A stretch of DNA of 7,761 bases from an uncultured Blautia sp. (GTDB lineage: Bacteria; Bacillota; Clostridia; Lachnospirales; Lachnospiraceae). Below, piece by piece: positions 6,098 through 7,761 of the stretch. The stretch's first letter is position 1, and each line of letters begins with the position of its first letter. The notes below the pieces were generated by a model. It was not told where the DNA came from and did no database searches. It saw only the letters and a list, made by a program, of their open reading frames with translations. The stretch is from positions 1 through 7,761 of the forward strand of contig URHH01000119.1 in NCBI GenBank assembly GCA_900547615.1, read 5' to 3'. A program made the translations under genes and the position numbers.

Positions 6098-6612
6098 ACC
6101 ACATTGTCATAATTGGTTTTATGGGTTCAGGTAAGACAAGAGTAGGAAAAAGACTGGCAAAAGACCTGAATCTGCCGTTTATTGATGTGGACAGAATCAT
6201 TACAAAAAAGTTTAATATGTCTGTCAAAGAGGTTTTTGAAAGGTTTGGAGAACCGTTTTACAGAGCTCTGGAGACATTTGCCATAAAAAATCTGATCGAA
6301 GATAAGGAGAGAAAGGTTATTTCTCTCGGGGCAGGACTTCCTGTTCAGGAGCAGAATCAGAAATATTTAAAAGAGCTTGGTACTGTCATCTATCTGAAAG
6401 GTTCCTACGCAGTTCTTAAGAAACGCCTTGAGGGCAGCAACAATCCTCTTATAGAAGGAAGCGACCAGGAAGATAAGATTAAGAAGCTTTTAAAACAGCG
6501 CGATCCGGTGTATGCCCGCTTTGCAGACATTCAGGTAGAAACAGGTGTAAAGCCTTTTGAGGGTCTGATCGAGGAAATTGAAGAAAAAGTAGTGGCATAT
6601 ACAAAAAAGTAG
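6094..6612 (+). CDS. aroK: Shikimate kinase homologue with altered substrate-lid residues
   Basis: Shikimate kinase phosphorylates shikimate with ATP on the way to chorismate and aromatic amino acids. The 172-residue protein has the family length, the P-loop GFMGSGKT (8-15, Lys14), DVD (31-33; Asp31 for Mg, Asp33 for substrate), and Arg57 in FYRALE. Arg136 in QRDPVY is also conserved. Two substrate positions differ from the Mycobacterium tuberculosis enzyme as I recall it: the Gly79-Gly80-Gly81 triad reads Gly-Ala-Gly, and the lid arginine before the PLL motif (Arg117) is Asn117 in NNPLIEG. Shikimate activity is therefore probable but less secure than family membership; a related small-molecule kinase is possible. 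The start overlaps the yqeG-like stop (ATGA) and has a perfect AGGAGG 7 nt upstream. No other aromatic-pathway gene is in the window. Confidence 0.8.
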   Translation: MNHIVIIGFMGSGKTRVGKRLAKDLNLPFIDVDRIITKKFNMSVKEVFERFGEPFYRALETFAIKNLIEDKERKVISLGAGLPVQEQNQKYLKELGTVIYLKGSYAVLKKRLEGSNNPLIEGSDQEDKIKKLLKQRDPVYARFADIQVETGVKPFEGLIEEIEEKVVAYTKK

Positions 6613-6641
6613 TTGAAAAATCTTCCCGGGTATTATAGAAT
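6613..6641 (+). promoter_or_regulatory. efp promoter
   Basis: TTGAAA (6613-6618) and TAGAAT (6636-6641) each match the sigma-A consensus at 5 of 6 positions and are exactly 17 bp apart. The -35 starts on the base after the shikimate kinase stop codon. The predicted start near 6648 leaves a leader of about 33 nt. This is the best-formed promoter in the window and suggests efp can be expressed independently of the upstream operon. Confidence 0.75.
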
Positions 6642-6680
6642 AACTCATAGTGAAGTGTACAATAAGGAGGAAATATAATT

Positions 6681-7238
6681 ATGATTTCAGCAGGTGATTT
6701 CAAAAACGGTATCACACTCGAAATTGACGGAAATGTATGTCAGATTGTTGAATTCCAGCATGTAAAACCTGGAAAGGGAGCTGCATTTGTCAGAACAAAA
6801 TATAAAAACATCATCACAGGAGCGGTTCTGGAGAAATCCTTCCGTCCGACTGAGAAATTCCCGCAGGCACGTATTGAGCGTGTGGACATGAGCTATCTGT
6901 ACAATGATGGAGAGTTATACAACTTCATGAATACAGAAACTTATGACCAGGTTGCTCTTACAAAAGATCAGGTTGGCGATTCTCTGAAGTTTGTAAAAGA
7001 GAACGAGGTTGTAAAAATCTGTTCTCACAACGGAAACGTATTTGCCATTGAGCCGCCTCTGTTCGTAGAACTTGAGGTAGTCGAGACAGAGCCTGGATTT
7101 GCAGGAAATACTGCACAGGGCGCAACAAAACCGGCAACTGTTGAGACTGGCGCACAGGTTCAGGTACCGTTATTTGTAAACCAGGGTGACAAACTGAAAA
7201 TCGATACAAGAACAGGCGAATATCTTTCCCGTGTATAA
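6681..7238 (+). CDS. efp: Elongation factor P
   Basis: EF-P binds the ribosome between the P and E sites and relieves stalling at consecutive prolines. The 185 residues have the standard three-domain build: N-terminal KOW-like domain (about 3-60), central OB domain (about 67-121) and C-terminal OB domain (about 129-184). The loop KPGKGAAFVRTK (29-40) places Lys32 at the tip; this is the residue modified in many bacteria (5-aminopentanol on Bacillus subtilis Lys32, beta-lysine on E. coli Lys34). No modification enzyme is encoded here, so the modification state is unknown. The C-terminal GDKLKIDTRTGEYLSR is the family signature. Ribosome site AAGGAGG ends 10 nt before the ATG. It has its own promoter upstream and a terminator just downstream, so it can be a single-gene transcript. 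Confidence 0.98.
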   Translation: MISAGDFKNGITLEIDGNVCQIVEFQHVKPGKGAAFVRTKYKNIITGAVLEKSFRPTEKFPQARIERVDMSYLYNDGELYNFMNTETYDQVALTKDQVGDSLKFVKENEVVKICSHNGNVFAIEPPLFVELEVVETEPGFAGNTAQGATKPATVETGAQVQVPLFVNQGDKLKIDTRTGEYLSRV

Positions 7239-7250
7239 TGGGAGTCAGAG

Positions 7251-7284
7251 CTGTCATCGGCATTGCGCCGGTGGCAGTTTTTTT
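7251..7284 (+). terminator. Rho-independent terminator after efp
   Basis: An 11-bp stem (7251-7261 with 7267-7277, two G-U pairs) with loop ATTGC is followed directly by seven T residues (7278-7284). It lies 12 nt after the efp stop. The T-tract ends only two bases before the ribosome binding site of the next gene, so the two signals nearly touch. Confidence 0.9.
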
Positions 7285-7298
7285 ATTGGAGGAATGTT

Positions 7299-7761
7299 AT
7301 GGAATACAGAATATTAGGAAAAACAGGGCTTAAAATTTCACGTATGGGCTTCGGCGGAATTCCGATCCAGAAAATTGATGCAGAAGGCACAAAAAAATTA
7401 ATGAAGCGTCTTGCAGAAGAAGGCGTGAATTATATTGATACGGCAAGAGGCTATACCGTCAGTGAAGAATATCTCGGCTATGCACTTGAAGGGATCCGCG
7501 ATCAGTTTGTTCTTGCAACAAAGAGCATGGCGCGCACAAAAGAAGCAATGGCAGCAGATATAGAAAAAAGTCTTCATAATTTAAGAACCGATCATATTGA
7601 TTTATATCAGGTGCACAATCCCAGCATGGAGCAACTTGATCAGGTGATCGGAGAAGGCGGGGCACTGGAAGCTCTTATGGAGGCAAAAGAGGCGGGAAAA
7701 ATCGGACACATCGGTCTGACAGCACATTCTCCAGCCGTATTTGAGCGCGCTCTTTCCCTTG
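7299..7761 (+). CDS. Aldo/keto reductase, N-terminal part (3' end outside window)
   Basis: NAD(P)H-dependent oxidoreductase of the aldo/keto reductase TIM-barrel superfamily; substrate unknown. The visible 154 residues begin MEYRILGKTGLKISRMGFGG, the typical opening of the bacterial group. The catalytic tetrad is visible: Asp47 in NYIDTA, Tyr52 in ARGYTVSEEYLG, Lys75 in LATKS and His106 in YQVHNP, followed by KIGHIGLTAHS (134-144), the barrel strand after the active site. Many Firmicutes members of this branch carry a C-terminal ferredoxin-like 4Fe-4S domain; whether this one does cannot be seen. The ATG at 7299 has TGGAGG 6 nt upstream. It lies 60 nt after the efp stop, beyond the terminator, and no convincing promoter fits between, so it may rely on read-through or an overlooked promoter. 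Confidence 0.93.
   Translation, partial: MEYRILGKTGLKISRMGFGGIPIQKIDAEGTKKLMKRLAEEGVNYIDTARGYTVSEEYLGYALEGIRDQFVLATKSMARTKEAMAADIEKSLHNLRTDHIDLYQVHNPSMEQLDQVIGEGGALEALMEAKEAGKIGHIGLTAHSPAVFERALSL

Noticed and set aside
6674..6679. TATAAT directly before the efp start codon
   Set aside because: It lies between the ribosome site and the ATG, so a start from it would remove the ribosome site; a better promoter is at 6613-6641.
7234..7239. TATAAT overlapping the efp stop as promoter of the aldo/keto reductase
   Set aside because: No -35 at suitable spacing, and transcription from it would immediately pass through the efp terminator.
1..7761. Mobile element, CRISPR array, tRNA, rRNA or defence system
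   Set aside because: I found no repeat array, no terminal inverted repeats with a transposase, no tRNA-like fold and no gene of those families; the window is ordinary chromosomal housekeeping DNA.

Overview
The window looks like a stretch of Firmicutes chromosome, most likely from a Lachnospiraceae-type gut anaerobe. That assignment is an inference from moderate GC, strong AGGAGG-type ribosome binding sites, a short clostridial-style ThiC C-terminus, a 444-residue hexameric-type glutamate dehydrogenase, and a YqeG-type HAD phosphatase and EF-P close together. All genes are core metabolism or housekeeping. I see no mobile element, tRNA, rRNA, CRISPR array, phage gene or defence gene.

Layout. 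The 3' end of thiC (thiamine pyrimidine synthesis) enters from the left and meets the convergent glutamate dehydrogenase gene gdhA at a 15-bp perfect bidirectional terminator hairpin. gdhA is divergent from an AlaA-type alanine aminotransferase gene across a 178-bp promoter region, the longest gene-free stretch in the window. After alaA come a 128-bp gap carrying its own promoter candidates and a structured leader, then a citrate synthase gene, a patatin-like hydrolase, a YqeG-family HAD phosphatase and a shikimate kinase homologue. These last four are packed with gaps of 15 and 6 nt and a 4-nt overlap, so they probably form one transcript. efp (elongation factor P) follows with its own promoter and a strong terminator. 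An aldo/keto reductase gene runs off the right edge.

How the genes fit together. Citrate synthase supplies the first step toward 2-oxoglutarate, GdhA converts 2-oxoglutarate plus ammonium to glutamate, and AlaA moves that amino group to pyruvate to give alanine. The centre of the window is therefore a carbon/nitrogen junction arranged around a divergent promoter region. The downstream genes are not obviously part of that pathway.

Nothing here is convincingly a new system. The points most worth a second look are: a shikimate kinase homologue in which the usual lid arginine that binds shikimate is Asn117 and the glycine triad reads Gly-Ala-Gly; a ThiC cysteine motif one residue shorter than the E. 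coli form; a 12-bp palindrome inside the gdhA promoter; and a structured citrate synthase leader that could mask its ribosome binding site.
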